Source: Bacterioplanes sanyensis | GTDB lineage: Bacteria > Pseudomonadota > Gammaproteobacteria > Pseudomonadales > Oceanobacteraceae | DNA: 64,000 bases | Assembly (NCBI RefSeq): GCF_014652515.1 | Contig: NZ_BMYY01000005.1 | Coordinates: 174,950-238,949 of the forward strand | Reading direction: 5' to 3' | In this document: piece after piece, positions 54,088-63,027 of the stretch | How positions within the stretch are numbered: position 1 is the first letter of the stretch | Layout of the letters: the number at the start of each line of letters is the position of its first letter | Notes under the pieces: generated by a model | What the model was told of the DNA's origin: nothing | Seen by the model: the letters and a program-made list of their open reading frames with translations, nothing else | The model's database searches: none | Translations under genes and position numbers: made by a program

Positions 54088-57000
54088 TTACCTCTGACTG
54101 GCCGGTTGGAAGACTTTTACTGGGCTGCCAAAGAACTGCTCCAGTAATGCCTGCTCTTGTTGTTTAGCTTTTTCCAGGCTGGCCATTTTAACCGGCCCGA
54201 ATCCTCGAATATCTTGTGGTAACTGCGCATATTGCATGGCCACCGTAATATTGCTGGGCGACAGTTGCTTGAGCATATCGCGCAGCGTCGCTTGATAGCG
54301 CTTAATCAGTTCGCGCTCCTCACGGCGCTCTGGGTGGTAGCCAAAAATATCCAGCTGGCTGCCACGCAGCCCTTTAAAGTGGCGCAGCAAACGAAAAACT
54401 TTCATCATCCAAGGGCCAAATTCCCGCTTAACCGGACGGCCAGTACCTGGGTTGGTTTTAGAAAAGATCGGCGGTGCCAGATGGAAGTTCAGTTTAAACT
54501 TGCCATCAAACTGCTCGCGCACGCTGTCGATGAATTTCGGGTCCGCCATCATGCGTGCCACTTCGTATTCATCTTTATAGGCCATTACCTTATAAAGATT
54601 GCGCGCTACCAGCTTGGTCAGGCGCGTGCTGCCGGCACATTTTTGTTGCTCAGCTTGCTGTACTTCTTGCACCAGTTGCTCGTATTGACGCGCGTAGGCT
54701 GCGTCTTGATATTCCGTTAGGCGCTGAATGCGATCGGCAATAATGTCTTCCAGCTTTTCCAATGGCTTAAATGGCTTAGGGGTGCCCGGCAGTTGATTCA
54801 CAATGGTTTCGACCGCCAGCTGATCATGCGCTGCACGACGGCCCCACAATACAGCCTGTTTGTTGGCTTCAACCGCTGCGCCATTCAGCTCAATGGCCTC
54901 ATCCAGCGCGTCAGGCGAAATGGGCAATAAACCCTGCTGCATGGCATAGCCGACCATAAACATATTGGTGGCCATGGCATCGCCCAGCAAGGCTTTGGCC
55001 AAGCGGGTGGCATTCACAAAACGGGTTTTGTCTTTGCCGACGGCATCAGCAATGGTGTCTTTCATCGCATCGGCTGGGAACTGGGCATCGGCGTTGCGGG
55101 TAAACTCCGCCGTGATGGCTTGATGATCGTTGACGATGCCGTAGGTGATTTTGTCGTTCACCTTCGCCAGGGTGTCATCGTTGGCGCTGACCACCAAATC
55201 GCAGCCTAATAATAGATTGGCTTCGCCTGCTGGAATGCGTACCGCGTTAATGTCGGCAGGTTTATTGGCAAAGCGCACATGGCTGACCACGGCACCAAAC
55301 TTTTGCGCCAAGCCAGTCATGTCCAATACCGAGACACCCAACCCTTGAATATGGGCCGCCATGCCAATCACCGCCGCGGTCGTTACTACCCCAGTACCAC
55401 CGACCCCAGTGATCACCATATTCCAGGTATTGCTGGCGTCGGCCAACTTAGGCTCGGGCAGGTTTAGCAAAGACGGGGCTTGGTTAACGACGTCACTGCT
55501 GGGCACATGCTTTTTCAGCGTGCCGCCTTCTACCGTAACAAAGCTTGGGCAGAAGCCATTCAGGCAGCTGAAATCTTTGTTACAGGCGTCTTGGTCAATG
55601 GTGCGTTTACGACCCAGCTCGGTTTCTTTGGGTACCACAGATAAGCAGTTCGATTGCACACTGCAGTCACCGCAACCTTCACACACCTCTTGGTTAATAA
55701 TGACGCGTTTTTGCGGGTCTGGCATTTTACCGCGCTTGCGTCGACGGCGTTTTTCCGCCGCACAGGTTTGCTCATAAATCAGTACTGAGACGCCCGGCAA
55801 CTCGCGCATGGTTTTTTGTACATGCTCAAGTTCATCACGATCATAAAATTTCGTGCCTTCGGCGAACTCATGTTTATTGGTGAATTTAGATAAATCGTCA
55901 CTCACCAGATAAATATGCTTAACGCCTTCGCCATACAGCTGGTGAGTCAGCTGCATCACACTCATGGTGCCATCCAGAGGCTGACCACCGGTCATGGCGA
56001 CGGCGTCGTTGTATAAAATTTTATAGGTAATATTGGCACCGGAGGCGATGGCCTGGCGAATGGCCAAGCTGCCCGAGTGGAAATACGTACCGTCGCCCAA
56101 GTTTTGGAAAACGTGCTTATCGCCAACAAACGGCGCCTGCCCGACCCAGGTCACACCTTCGCCACCCATTTGGGTAAAGGTTGAGGTAGAGCGGTCCATC
56201 CAGTTGACCATGTAATGACAGCCAATACCGCCCAAGGCGCGGCTGCCTTCCGGTACTTTGGTTGAGCTGTTGTGCGGGCAGCCCGAGCAATAATGCGGTA
56301 CTCGGTCAATGCCGGTGCGCGGTTTGGCTAGGGCTTCTTCTTTTTTATTTAAAAAGCTCAGCCGCTCTTGCACCACCTCACTGGTGTAAAACTGTTTAAT
56401 GCGATCGGCGATCACACGGGCAATCATCGCCGGTGTTAATTCGGTGGTATTGGGCAGCAGCAGGTTGCGCTGCTCATCAAATTCGCCCACCACTCTGGGG
56501 CGCTCTTCGACGGGCCAGTTATACAATTGGCCGGTGAGCTGATCTTCTAGAATGGAGCGTTTTTCCTCCACCACCAAGACTTCTTCCAGGCCTTTGGCAA
56601 ACTCATGGGTCAGCACTGGGTCGAGGGGCCAGCTCATGCCCACTTTAAATACGCGAATGCCGATATCACAGGCAAGCTGATCATCAATGCCTAAGTCGGC
56701 CAGTGCTTGGCGCACATCCAGGTAAGATTTACCTGTGGTAATAATGCCTAATTTGGGCGCTTTGCTGTCGACCACAATTTTGTTGAGACCGTTGGCACGA
56801 GCGAAGGCGATGGCGCTGTAAATCTTGTAGCGGTTTAAGCGCTCTTCTTGGGCTTGGGGCGAATCTGGCCAGCGAATGTGCACACCGTCGGCGGGCAGTT
56901 CAAAATCGGTGGGGATATTAATCTTAATGCGATTTTGCTCAACATCCACCACTTGCGAGCTGTCCATCACCTCGGTAATGGCCTTCAGGCAGACCCAGCA

Positions 57001-57582
57001 ACCGCTGTAGCGCGACAGCTCCCAACCGTAAATGCCGTAGTCCAGCACCTCCTGCACACCGGCTGGATTGAGTACCGGAATGCTGGCACCAATCATCATG
57101 TGTTCGCTTTGATGCGGCAGCGTCGACGATTTGGACGCATGATCGTCACCCGCCACCAACAGCACGCCACCGTGTTTGGAGGTACCGGCGGCGTTGGCGT
57201 GTTTAAACACGTCCATCGAGCGGTCCACCCCTGGCCCTTTGCCATACCACATGGCGAATACGCCGTCGTACTTGGCGTCGTCGTACATATTGGCCTGCTG
57301 ACTGCCCCATACGGCGGTGGCGCCCAGATCTTCGTTAATGGCTGGCTGAAAGCGTACGTTGTGGTTCTTTAAAAACTTCTGGGCGCTCCACAAGGCACCA
57401 TCAAGGCCGCCCAAAGGCGAGCCACGATAACCTGAGATATACCCAGCGGTATTGAGGCCGGCGGCCTTGTCACGCGCGGCTTGCAGCATGGGCAGGCGCA
57501 CCAGCGCCTGGATACCGGTCATGTACACCTGGCCGTCGGTGCGGGTGTACTTATCATCAAGCGATACAGATTGCAGTCTCAT
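54088..57582 (-). CDS. Fused indolepyruvate ferredoxin oxidoreductase
   Basis: A 1164-residue single-chain enzyme joining alpha (TPP and pyrimidine domains), ferredoxin and gamma domains. Visible features: AGYISGYRGSPLGGLD near the start, PHYCSGCPHNSSTKVPEGS, the TPP-binding AMTGGQPLDGTMS, iron-sulfur cysteines in VCEGCGDCSVQSNC and CNKDFSCLNGFC, and ITGVGGTGVVTTAAVIGMAA in the gamma part. It decarboxylates aryl pyruvates (also branched forms) to acyl-CoA, reducing ferredoxin. Such fused proteobacterial forms are large and usual for the group. SD GGAG. A divergent Lrp-type regulator follows at 57795. Confidence 0.93.
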   Translation of the reverse strand: MRLQSVSLDDKYTRTDGQVYMTGIQALVRLPMLQAARDKAAGLNTAGYISGYRGSPLGGLDGALWSAQKFLKNHNVRFQPAINEDLGATAVWGSQQANMYDDAKYDGVFAMWYGKGPGVDRSMDVFKHANAAGTSKHGGVLLVAGDDHASKSSTLPHQSEHMMIGASIPVLNPAGVQEVLDYGIYGWELSRYSGCWVCLKAITEVMDSSQVVDVEQNRIKINIPTDFELPADGVHIRWPDSPQAQEERLNRYKIYSAIAFARANGLNKIVVDSKAPKLGIITTGKSYLDVRQALADLGIDDQLACDIGIRVFKVGMSWPLDPVLTHEFAKGLEEVLVVEEKRSILEDQLTGQLYNWPVEERPRVVGEFDEQRNLLLPNTTELTPAMIARVIADRIKQFYTSEVVQERLSFLNKKEEALAKPRTGIDRVPHYCSGCPHNSSTKVPEGSRALGGIGCHYMVNWMDRSTSTFTQMGGEGVTWVGQAPFVGDKHVFQNLGDGTYFHSGSLAIRQAIASGANITYKILYNDAVAMTGGQPLDGTMSVMQLTHQLYGEGVKHIYLVSDDLSKFTNKHEFAEGTKFYDRDELEHVQKTMRELPGVSVLIYEQTCAAEKRRRRKRGKMPDPQKRVIINQEVCEGCGDCSVQSNCLSVVPKETELGRKRTIDQDACNKDFSCLNGFCPSFVTVEGGTLKKHVPSSDVVNQAPSLLNLPEPKLADASNTWNMVITGVGGTGVVTTAAVIGMAAHIQGLGVSVLDMTGLAQKFGAVVSHVRFANKPADINAVRIPAGEANLLLGCDLVVSANDDTLAKVNDKITYGIVNDHQAITAEFTRNADAQFPADAMKDTIADAVGKDKTRFVNATRLAKALLGDAMATNMFMVGYAMQQGLLPISPDALDEAIELNGAAVEANKQAVLWGRRAAHDQLAVETIVNQLPGTPKPFKPLEKLEDIIADRIQRLTEYQDAAYARQYEQLVQEVQQAEQQKCAGSTRLTKLVARNLYKVMAYKDEYEVARMMADPKFIDSVREQFDGKFKLNFHLAPPIFSKTNPGTGRPVKREFGPWMMKVFRLLRHFKGLRGSQLDIFGYHPERREERELIKRYQATLRDMLKQLSPSNITVAMQYAQLPQDIRGFGPVKMASLEKAKQQEQALLEQFFGSPVKVFQPASQR

Positions 57583-57794
57583 GGTTGAGCTCCTGCGTTG
57601 TTATTTTTGTTTGGCTCGGCTCAGCGTTTTTTCAAACAAGTGTTTGGTTTTCGCTGTTTATTTTCATCCGCTTATTAAAGAGTTATCACAGGGTTTGAAG
57701 GCGAGCTATAGCTTCTAAAAAAAAACATAGAATTTGCCAAAACATGCCGCGAGAGATAGATTCAAGGCAAATTTATTCTTCAATGAGGCAGATG
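57583..57794. promoter_or_regulatory. Divergent promoter region of IOR and the Lrp-type regulator
   Basis: 212 bases, AT-rich near the regulator, with an A-run (57718-57725) and the palindrome AGCTATAGCT (57705-57714). Lrp/AsnC proteins commonly bind such AT-rich divergent spacers, so it is the likely operator for the IOR-leucine dehydrogenase operon. Confidence 0.5.
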
Positions 57795-58295
57795 ATGGAA
57801 GATCTATCCCAAGAAAAATGGACCAAAACTGACAAGAAAATTCTCAAAATATTGCAACAAGACGCCACCTTATCGGTGGCCGAAGTGGCCAATCAGGTAG
57901 GCTTGTCACAATCGCCTTGCTGGCGTCGGATAAATCGCTTAGAGCAAGCCGGCCTGATCCGTAAACGAGTGGCGCTTTTGGACGCACAAAAGCTCAGCTT
58001 GGGGGTCGTGGTATTTGTGAATGTACGTTTAAGCGGTCATGCCGATCAGTCATTAAGAGAGTTCGAAGAGGCCATTTGCGCCTTTCCGGAAGTGACCGAG
58101 TGCTACACCATGACCGGCAGCATGGATTTCCACTTACGCATCGTGGTGAAAGACATTCAGGGCTATGAGCGCTTCTTCCGCCAGCATTTATCGCAAATGC
58201 CGGCGGTGCGTGAGGTGCACAGCAGCGTCGCCATCACGCAACTGAAATACACTACCGAGCTGCCGTTGGATTTGCTCAACGACGAGCTTAAATAG
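57795..58295 (+). CDS. Lrp/AsnC family transcriptional regulator
   Basis: About 166 residues. The N-terminal HTH reads LQQDATLSVAEVANQVGLSQ and CWRRINRLEQAGLI, followed by the RAM/ligand domain (VVVFVNVRLSGHADQS, CYTMTGSMDFHLRIVVKDIQ). Start is taken at the second of two tandem ATGs (57795), six bases after GAGG; the frame to 57744 is less likely. Divergent from IOR, it probably senses an amino acid and controls IOR and leucine dehydrogenase. Its last 8 bases overlap the convergent LysE gene. Confidence 0.9.
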   Translation: MEDLSQEKWTKTDKKILKILQQDATLSVAEVANQVGLSQSPCWRRINRLEQAGLIRKRVALLDAQKLSLGVVVFVNVRLSGHADQSLREFEEAICAFPEVTECYTMTGSMDFHLRIVVKDIQGYERFFRQHLSQMPAVREVHSSVAITQLKYTTELPLDLLNDELK

Positions 58296-58935
58296 CCGCC
58301 AGACGACTCAATAGAATGCCGCCGCCCAACACGCTGAAAATACCGCCACATAGGGCATCAATATAATGGCTGGCCCGCGCCAGCCGCTGTTGCATGGCAG
58401 ACGACGACAGCCACCAGGCCAGCAACGCAAACCAGCCCAGCGACAAGGCAAACAACAACGCGGTGGCCAGCCCCTTTACCGCCAGGCTCACATTGGCAGG
58501 CACCAGAGTCGACATCAGGCTGACAAAGAACACCAAGGCTTTAGGATTAAGCAAGTTCGTCGCCAGCCCCTTTAATACTGCCTGCAAAGGCGAGTGCACC
58601 AAAGCAACCGATGCAGTCTCAGCCACAGCGACTTGCTGCCACCCTTGGTAGCTGGCCCACAGCGCCGTCACCCCCAAATACAACAAAAACCCACCGCCGA
58701 GCAGCTGCACCACAGCAAACACAGATTCATGTTGCTGAATCAGATAGCTCACCCCCGTTAAACTCAGCGCCGTGTGCAAAAGAATGCCCAGCGACAATCC
58801 CAACGCAATGCACAGCCCGCTGCGACGACCATGACGCGCCGCGTGTTGTACCACCAAAGCAAAGTCTGGCCCTGGGCTCAGCAGCGCAACGCTGTGCACC
58901 GCCGCCAAGGTCAACAACAGGGTTAACTCGTTCAT
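58288..58935 (-). CDS. LysE/RhtB amino-acid exporter
   Basis: A 215-residue protein with about six helices. The start HSVALLSPGPDFALVVQHAARHGRRSG is the LysE/RhtB signature, and GLATNLLNPKALVFFVSLMS is the second conserved motif. It exports amino acids such as homoserine, threonine or lysine-like compounds; the substrate is not readable. Lying between an Lrp-type gene and an AraC-type gene, it may be under either regulator. It overlaps the end of the Lrp gene. Confidence 0.9.
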   Translation of the reverse strand: MNELTLLLTLAAVHSVALLSPGPDFALVVQHAARHGRRSGLCIALGLSLGILLHTALSLTGVSYLIQQHESVFAVVQLLGGGFLLYLGVTALWASYQGWQQVAVAETASVALVHSPLQAVLKGLATNLLNPKALVFFVSLMSTLVPANVSLAVKGLATALLFALSLGWFALLAWWLSSSAMQQRLARASHYIDALCGGIFSVLGGGILLSRLAAI

Positions 58936-59006
58936 ACCACCTCAGAAAAATCGATGTATTTAAGGCTGCAGTGTGAAGCGAGCGCGAAAGTTTGGCTCGT
59001 ATAAAA

Positions 59007-59813
59007 TCAACGCCGCTCAGCCCCCTTCACTTGCGAAGGTGGCACGCCATATTGGCGCTTAAAGGCTTTGCAAAAATGCGCCTGATCGTAATACCCCACG
59101 GCATGCGCGACCTCGACCGGGCTTAAACCGGCTTGCAGGTGCTTCATGCCTTGCTCTAAGCGCAGCTGACTAAACCAGGCGTAAGGGGTTAAGCCGGTGG
59201 TGGCCTTAAAATGGCGCTGCAGCTGCGTGGGGGTTAAATCACACAGCTCAGCCAGCGACTGTAAACGCACCGGCTGATCAAGATGCGCCAGCAAATAGGC
59301 TTTTAATTCCGCCATATTTTGCTTACCCAGCTTGTTGGGCGACAAAGAGGCCTGAGCAGCATAGCGCTCGAACAGCAAATGAAACCCCTCCAGCGGTAAG
59401 CAATCCTGCGCCAACTGACTTAACTGTGATTGGCGCAGCAGCCGATGCAATTGGCGTAAAAACGCAAACACGTTTGCGTCTTTGACGACCAACTGATTGA
59501 AATGGATCAAACCTGAAGGATCTGACACATCGGCAAGCTGAGCCAACCAGTGCGGCTCCATGGCAAAAACGTTGACCTGATACCCCTGCTCCAGCTGAGC
59601 CTCGCCATCATGCAGTTCATCCGGTGGCATCAATACCAACTCGCCCGCCCCTGCGGTATAGCTTTGGCCACGGTAGCGAAAGCGCTGGACACCTGCGGTG
59701 ATCAGACCGATGTGAAAATCGAGATGATAGTGACGCTGAAACGCAAACGCCTGGTAACTGGCATCGATCAGACTGATATCAGGCTGGGGGCGGTAATAAC
59801 GAATATGATCCAT
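59007..59813 (-). CDS. AraC family transcriptional regulator
   Basis: About 268 residues: an AraC-type cupin sensor domain (YHLDFHIGLITAGVQRFRYRG, GAGELVLMPPDELHDGEA) and a C-terminal double HTH (LAELCDLTPTQLQRHFKATTGLTP, then VEVAHAVGYYDQAHFCKAFKRQYGVPP). I start at ATG 59813; an in-frame GTG two codons up is possible. It lies 71 bases upstream of the lysE gene in the same direction, the usual arrangement of an AraC regulator with a RhtB-type exporter. Confidence 0.9.
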   Translation of the reverse strand: MDHIRYYRPQPDISLIDASYQAFAFQRHYHLDFHIGLITAGVQRFRYRGQSYTAGAGELVLMPPDELHDGEAQLEQGYQVNVFAMEPHWLAQLADVSDPSGLIHFNQLVVKDANVFAFLRQLHRLLRQSQLSQLAQDCLPLEGFHLLFERYAAQASLSPNKLGKQNMAELKAYLLAHLDQPVRLQSLAELCDLTPTQLQRHFKATTGLTPYAWFSQLRLEQGMKHLQAGLSPVEVAHAVGYYDQAHFCKAFKRQYGVPPSQVKGAERR

Positions 59814-59905
59814 AGGCACAATATCGCATTAGTAGTCACAATGTCGCATTAGGTGGCGACAGGCTAACGCGACTATGCGAAGTCGTCTTGTAAAAAAGCC
59901 GTGCC

Positions 59906-60355
59906 CTATTTAACTGCCGCAACTGGCAGCGCTAAAGAAACAAAATATTCATCTTGCGCCGTGACGTCATACCCCAAGGATTGATACAGCCGCACAGCCC
60001 TGTGGTTGCACTGAAAGCACGACAGCGTCACTGCACGCTGCTCTTCAGCCGCGAGGCGCTGCACCGCAATCATGGTTTTTTTACCCAAGCCCTGACCACA
60101 GTAGTCTTCAGCCAAGACAATCAGATGCAAGTGCAAGGCCTGATCATAGGGTTTAAAACACACCAACCCAACTTTAGCCTCGCCTTCGTACACCCAATGA
60201 AACCACTCGGGCTGATACTCATCTGCAATGCGCTGACGTTGAAAATCATCGTCCCAACCAAACACAGCATCGACATACGGGAATAACCCCTGCTTGATGA
60301 GCTGGAACACTTCTTCACAGTTGGGGTCTTTGATTGGGTGAAATGCGATGGTCAT
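59906..60355 (-). CDS. GNAT family N-acetyltransferase
   Basis: About 149 residues. The acetyl-CoA motif is visible as LIVLAEDYCGQGLGKKTM (Q/GxxGxG/A pattern), preceded by the HWVYEGEAKVGLVCF strand pair and followed by LSCFQCNHRAVRLYQSLGYDV. It acetylates a small molecule or protein amine; the acceptor is unknown. Start ATG at 60355; the longer frame to 60427 adds a Cys-rich tail with no support. Confidence 0.8.
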   Translation of the reverse strand: MTIAFHPIKDPNCEEVFQLIKQGLFPYVDAVFGWDDDFQRQRIADEYQPEWFHWVYEGEAKVGLVCFKPYDQALHLHLIVLAEDYCGQGLGKKTMIAVQRLAAEEQRAVTLSCFQCNHRAVRLYQSLGYDVTAQDEYFVSLALPVAAVK

Positions 60356-60693
60356 GGTTTCTCTATGCATTGTTGCAACGGACATATTCTTGATGGAGTG
60401 TACACAACAGCATTGCGAGAAACACACACATTGCGGGGGCAGCTATTATCGACTGAATCAGCAGCTCGTGTATTTTCAGTGCCAATAGAAAGTACTGTCG
60501 CAGACGCTTTCAAAGGAAATACCGGAACCCTCTCAAGAAAATCAATGCCAAAATTGAGCTTTCCATTCGCTACCTTGGGCGCGTCCTCAGGCCATTTTGC
60601 TTCGTTCTACTCTCACCAATGGAACTGCCCCTATCTGCGAGTTAAACCCAACCAGAAACGGTGAATGGCCCACTACAAGCCTGAGCTTCTGAT
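60356..60693. other. Gene-free region
   Basis: No supported gene. Open frames on either strand lack ribosome binding sites and protein-like composition. The composition is mixed and no repeat or hairpin of note was seen. Confidence 0.4.
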
Positions 60694-60960
60694 TCAGGAC
60701 ACTAGGGCACCTATTACCATTGCAGAAACAACAAACAGAGCCAAGCCTCGAATGGTCTTCTGATAAACAGCATCCTCCAACCAGTATTTGCTCAAACATT
60801 GACGCCCAAGGCAACCGAGTAGCAGTGACAACCCCACAAACCCCGGAGCCACATACCGCCCTGGAGTAAAGCAGGCATACACACCCGCGACAGCGACTGC
60901 TACAGCCAAAACCAGCCAAAGTGTCGCAACGACTTTATTGTCTTTAGATTGAGCTTCCAT
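60694..60960 (-). CDS. Small membrane protein of unknown function
   Basis: An 88-residue protein with two to three predicted membrane helices (about residues 12-30, 36-50 and 68-86), including WLVLAVAVAVAGVYACF and GLALFVVSAMVIGAL. The AAGGGTG site lies seven bases before the ATG, so translation is likely. No family recognised. Separate from the two secreted-protein genes on the same strand by 53 bases. Confidence 0.55.
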   Translation of the reverse strand: MEAQSKDNKVVATLWLVLAVAVAVAGVYACFTPGRYVAPGFVGLSLLLGCLGRQCLSKYWLEDAVYQKTIRGLALFVVSAMVIGALVS

Positions 60961-61013
60961 ATATCACCCTTTTTAGTTTTGTTCGTGCCCGATGCCTATT
61001 GGATATAGCAAAT

Positions 61014-61655
61014 TTAAACTCCAGAAGCCACACCATAGTTGATATTGGGAAAGCTCTGAACGAGCCGATGGCCGGCGATCATATCGGCTTTAACTTGCTC
61101 AACGCCCTCTTGTAACTGCTCACGTTGGCGTTCGATGGTTTTTCGCATTTCGCTACCAATGACGTAGCCCATTTCATCGCTAATATCACGACTAAAGCCC
61201 GACTCTGGCTCAGTTAAAATACCGTTATTGGTGCCCGCTCGATAAATGTCCACGGCTTGGCGATTGGTTATGCCGTTATTATAAAAGTTGATCACATTAT
61301 CGACATGAGGATCGATGGCTGTGCCAGCAGCAGCACTGTCTCGCTCCAATACCTTTTCAGCAATGGCCAAGGCCAGACCGTCGTATTCAGAGCTGCCGGG
61401 GCCGTTATAGGAGTTGGAGGAGGGGAGAGCCGCTATTGACAGAGAATCGTTTTTCAAAAAATCTACGCGCTTCAGCTTATCAACGATATCCCTAAGCGCT
61501 CCAGTACTAGTATATGTTGTTGGTAGGTAATAAATTTTCGTTAGTGCTTCGCCGTCTCCGCCATCGACCTCCACTACTGGACAGTATACTTCAGAACGCA
61601 CCATAGATATATTCAGAAATAATAATATAGCAAACCCTAGCTTACGGTTGAGCAT
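61014..61655 (-). CDS. Exported protein of unknown function, paired with the upstream lipoprotein
   Basis: A 213-residue protein starting MLNRKLGFAILLFLNISMVRS, a signal peptide, with mature part EVYCPVVEVDGGDGEALTKI. The remainder is helical and contains PHVDNVINFYNNGITNRQAV and a coiled-coil-like MRKTIERQREQLQEGVEQVK. The start at 61655 follows GGAG and overlaps the upstream lipoprotein gene by 14 bases, so the two are translationally coupled. No recognised family. Confidence 0.6.
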   Translation of the reverse strand: MLNRKLGFAILLFLNISMVRSEVYCPVVEVDGGDGEALTKIYYLPTTYTSTGALRDIVDKLKRVDFLKNDSLSIAALPSSNSYNGPGSSEYDGLALAIAEKVLERDSAAAGTAIDPHVDNVINFYNNGITNRQAVDIYRAGTNNGILTEPESGFSRDISDEMGYVIGSEMRKTIERQREQLQEGVEQVKADMIAGHRLVQSFPNINYGVASGV

Positions 61656-62445
61656 ATTCTTCACACTCCTTTGCATTTACATCAACAGCTTTAATTAGCT
61701 GAGAAGAAAGCCATCGCTCGAATCCTTCATATGATTTTTTTCTTTCATCTGTGTTAAATACAAACGACGTTATAGCCGAACGGTATTCGCCAACCTCATA
61801 ATCATTGGTACCAGAGTAAGAACCAAAGCATGCCACCATTTTCATGGATATTTCTTTCACTCTGCTAAGCTCTTCGAAGTCTCCTGACCCACCATTTTCC
61901 ATCATCAGCTGAAGCCCATAAGCTCTCCACAAGCTCGCACGATAAAGCTGAAACTTACTGCCATATAGCTCGTACAGTCCATGCTCCACTTCATCGCGCA
62001 CGCCATTGCCATCCGTATCAATGCCTTCGATGGTTTCGCGGGCAGCAAAGAATTTTGGCTTAGGCGGCAGTTTTTGCGCGTCGATTTCTTTAATGGTGAG
62101 GGTATGGCGGCTGGTATCGCTGGCGACTAACTCTACCTGGGTGTCTTCCACCACGTCTTGGCTGTGCAGCGTTAACTGGCCTTGCTCGTTTTTAACCAGC
62201 TCCAGCGGTGCATCGTCAGTGTCGACGATCCAGCTGACTGGGCGATGGTTAATATGGGTGGGCAATAGCAGTTGGCTGCGCTCATCCATACTGGCTGGCA
62301 CTGTGCTTTCTTGCTCAGTGTTGGTGTCTGGTTCGGGTGCGACTTCCACGGTGCTGGAATCGCCCGATGAGCCGCTGCCACCGCAGGCAGCCAGCAAGGT
62401 ACTGAGGGCGGCCAAGGTCACCCAGTGAGTGATGTGCGTTTTCAT
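61642..62445 (-). CDS. Lipoprotein of unknown function with an EF-hand-like calcium loop
   Basis: A 267-residue lipoprotein: lipobox LLAAC (Cys21) followed by a GGSGSSGD linker, a beta-rich middle (residues 50-125) and a helical C-terminus. DTDGNGVRDEVE near residue 145 fits a calcium-binding loop (DxDxNGxxDxxE). The start at 62445 has GAGG. Overlap with the downstream exported protein indicates a two-gene operon. Homologues probably exist in other marine gammaproteobacteria, but I cannot name a function. Confidence 0.62.
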   Translation of the reverse strand: MKTHITHWVTLAALSTLLAACGGSGSSGDSSTVEVAPEPDTNTEQESTVPASMDERSQLLLPTHINHRPVSWIVDTDDAPLELVKNEQGQLTLHSQDVVEDTQVELVASDTSRHTLTIKEIDAQKLPPKPKFFAARETIEGIDTDGNGVRDEVEHGLYELYGSKFQLYRASLWRAYGLQLMMENGGSGDFEELSRVKEISMKMVACFGSYSGTNDYEVGEYRSAITSFVFNTDERKKSYEGFERWLSSQLIKAVDVNAKECEEYAQP

Positions 62446-62486
62446 GGTTTGATCCTCAAGATTGGGTTAAACGCTGCTCGGCCACT

Positions 62487-62663
62487 TGCCTTCCTTGAGG
62501 TTAACCTCACACTGGGCGGGCGAGCTCCCTTTGTTGTCAATGCCGTGGTACTGAGTTGGGGTCAGAGCTTAAGCTCTGACCCCGTATCTACATTTTCTTT
62601 TTCGCCAAGCCCTATGCCCTCCTTGAGGGATCTTATCCCTCACGCCGGGCGGGCGAGCTCCCT
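62487..62663. repeat. Two diverged REP-like repeat copies with conserved hairpins
   Basis: Copy A (62487-62530) and copy B (62615-62663) both read TGCC-(T/C)TCCTTGAGG, a hairpin, TCACxC-GGGCGGGCGAGCTCCCT-like sequence. In A the hairpin is TGAGGTT/AACCTCA; in B it is TGAGGGAT/ATCCCTCA with loop CTT. The stem is kept while its inner bases differ, as expected of a structure under selection. A second shared motif, GTTG(T/C)CAATGC(C/T)GTGGT, follows A at 62533 and B at 62694. Confidence 0.75.
62558..62583. repeat. 26-bp perfect palindrome of the GGGGTCAGAGC type
   Basis: GGGGTCAGAGCTT is followed at once by its reverse complement. GGGGTCAGAGC-type palindromes are common beside REP-associated Y1 transposase (RAYT) genes in gammaproteobacteria. 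No transposase is in the window, so this is probably a solitary mobile palindrome lying between the two REP-like copies. Confidence 0.75.
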
Positions 62664-63027
62664 GCTCTGCGCTGCACAGGCCGTGTTCCCTAAGTTGCCA
62701 ATGCTGTGGTCGCCGCAACGCCAACAGCCTGCATCCCGGCAGGATGTTGGCTGGTGCTGCCGTCCGGGCAGCCCCTGCGGGCACAGCCATTGCCAACTCA
62801 GGCGGCCTGCTAAGGCGCGGAAAACCGAGGCGCCAAACCGAGATATAAAAAATCATCTCAAACTTTGCCGCGTCAAAGTCTCCAGTCATTAAAATCACTC
62901 TTGCAACACCAAATCGGCCTGAGATGGCGCCGCCAACCAGCGAAGGCGACCAAGCTGCTCGGGCGAGCGGCTTTCACCCTACCAGTAGTCGGCGAAATAG
63001 TTGGGGAAACGCTGCATTATGCTCATA
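62664..63027. other. GC-rich gene-free tail of the repeat cluster
   Basis: Contains CATCC/GGATG arms (about 62731) and runs of GC-rich imperfect inverted repeats (GTCCGGGCAGCCCCTGCGGGC). Open frames here are chance frames within repeats. It extends the REP-like cluster toward the Imm49 gene. Confidence 0.45.

Noticed and set aside
60338..60664. 108-residue plus-strand open frame upstream of the small membrane protein
   Set aside because: Antisense to the GNAT start, low-complexity codon use and no ribosome binding site.
51208..60711. 14-base match ACACTAGGGCACCT at 51211 and 60698
   Set aside because: A match of this length is expected by chance in a window of this size, and the flanks do not align.
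62569..62898. Minus-strand open frame in the repeat cluster
   Set aside because: Lies in GC-rich REP-like sequence with hairpins; no start signal.
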